7,315 nt of DNA from JBFWQM01 sp050249455 (GTDB lineage: Bacteria; Pseudomonadota; Alphaproteobacteria; MPNO01; VGEU01): positions 1 to 7,315 of the forward strand of contig JBFWQM010000254.1 of NCBI GenBank assembly GCA_050249455.1. Direction: 5' to 3'. The first letter of the stretch is position 1. Every line of letters begins with the position of its first letter. Both the position numbers and the translations under genes were made by a program. Under the pieces are notes generated by a model, which saw nothing but the letters and a program-made list of their open reading frames with translations, ran no database searches and was not told the origin of the DNA. This document shows positions 6,735 to 7,315 of the stretch, one piece after another.

Positions 6735-7315
6735 ATGGCGGACATGACCTTCGGCATCACCCTGCCGAACCGCGGCATCAACCTGGGCATCTGCACGCCG
6801 AAGGACCTGCTGGCGCTGGCCGACCTGGCGGAAGGCTGCCCCCAGATGGATTCGGTATGGGTGGGCGACGCGCTGTTCGTCAACCGCCGGCTCGATGCGG
6901 TGACCCTGCTGGCCGCGGTTGCCGGGCGCACCGAACGGGTGCTGCTGGGGCCGGCGTGCATGGGCTCGTTCGCGCTGCGCGACCCGCGCGTGATGGCCTA
7001 TGAGTGGGCGAGCCTGGACGTGCTGTCGGGCGGGCGCACCCGCATGGTCGCCTGCTCCGGCGGCGGCGCGGGGCCGGTGTGGGAGGCGGAGTCGGCGGCG
7101 ATGGGCCAGGACCCGGCCGACCGCAACAAGCGGATGATCGACAACATCCACGTCATGCGCCACCTGTGGACCAAGGACGACGAACCCTACGAGAGCGCGT
7201 TCTACAAGTTCTCCGGCATCACCCTGGAGCCCAAGCCGGTGCAGGACCCGTGCCCGATCTGGCTCGCCACCAACATCGCGCGCCAGGCGCGCGGCATGGC
7301 GGTGATGGGCGGCTC
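6735..7315 (+). CDS. Luciferase-like monooxygenase (LLM class flavin-dependent oxidoreductase), 3' end off the window
   Basis: The frame opens at ATG 6735 and stays open for 193 codons to the right edge. Bacterial-luciferase-family proteins are about 300-370 residues, so a little over half is present. The start FGITLPNRG (6-14) is the family's first beta strand. DSVWVGDALF (39-48), the LDAVTLLAAVAGRTERVLLG segment (53-72), LRDPRVMAYEWASLDVLSGGR (81-101) and the late KPVQDPCPIWLATN (167-180) follow the order of the TIM-barrel elements. The LSGGR turn is the most characteristic piece. Members use reduced FMN, or F420, to oxidise varied substrates; some are type II Baeyer-Villiger enzymes. The sequence does not settle cofactor or substrate. 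A ribosome site GGGGA (6720-6724) sits 10 bases before ATG 6735; a second ATG at 6744 is less well placed. It follows the Baeyer-Villiger gene by 57 bases and is probably co-transcribed with it. Confidence 0.9.
   Translation, partial: MADMTFGITLPNRGINLGICTPKDLLALADLAEGCPQMDSVWVGDALFVNRRLDAVTLLAAVAGRTERVLLGPACMGSFALRDPRVMAYEWASLDVLSGGRTRMVACSGGGAGPVWEAESAAMGQDPADRNKRMIDNIHVMRHLWTKDDEPYESAFYKFSGITLEPKPVQDPCPIWLATNIARQARGMAVMGG

Noticed and set aside
5306..7003. A 565-codon open frame on the plus strand in a different frame from the Baeyer-Villiger gene
   Set aside because: It is a frame-shifted, Arg/Pro/Ala-rich reading of the same DNA. The correct frame carries all the FAD and NADP motifs without interruption, so no frameshift needs to be invoked.
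5181..7163. A 660-codon open frame on the minus strand opposite the Baeyer-Villiger and luciferase-like genes
   Set aside because: Its translation is rich in Arg, Ala, His and Val with no recognisable domain, and it lies antisense to two genes with clear motifs. GC-rich codon usage commonly leaves the opposite strand open.

Overview
This window is GC-rich chromosomal DNA, with G or C at most third codon positions. It looks like an accessory catabolic locus of a proteobacterium. The gene set (TRAP transporter, cyclase-family hydrolase, several flavin monooxygenases) and the composition point to Alphaproteobacteria, possibly a Rhodospirillales- or Acetobacteraceae-like soil or aquatic organism, but no phylogenetic marker is present and this is inference. 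I see no RNA genes, insertion sequences, CRISPR arrays or integration signs. Coding density is very high and no gap exceeds about 175 bases.

The layout is two divergent transcription units. The leftward unit, read from 4994 down to 1, has four closely packed genes. In order they are an acyl-CoA-dehydrogenase-fold (group D) flavin monooxygenase (3798-4994), a TRAP solute-binding protein DctP (2726-3739), a fused TRAP membrane protein DctQM (742-2703), and a metal-dependent cyclase/kynurenine-formamidase-like hydrolase that runs off the left edge (1-730). The rightward unit has a class B Baeyer-Villiger/flavin-containing monooxygenase (5169-6677) and a luciferase-like monooxygenase that runs off the right edge (6735-7315). 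The 174-bp gap between the units holds the only AT-richer patch in the window, with two overlapping perfect inverted repeats that look like an operator.

The simplest functional reading is uptake plus oxidative breakdown of a small organic compound. The TRAP system would import it using an ion gradient. Flavin oxygenases of three unrelated folds would hydroxylate it and/or insert oxygen, and the cyclase-family hydrolase could open a ring or cleave an amide or lactone. The substrate cannot be named from sequence. One clue is that the DctP protein lacks the arginine that most TRAP binding proteins use to grip a carboxylate. The flavin reductase that a group D oxygenase needs is not in the window, and neither is a regulator.

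Many long open frames overlap these genes in other frames or on the opposite strand. They arise from the GC-rich codon usage and are not annotated.
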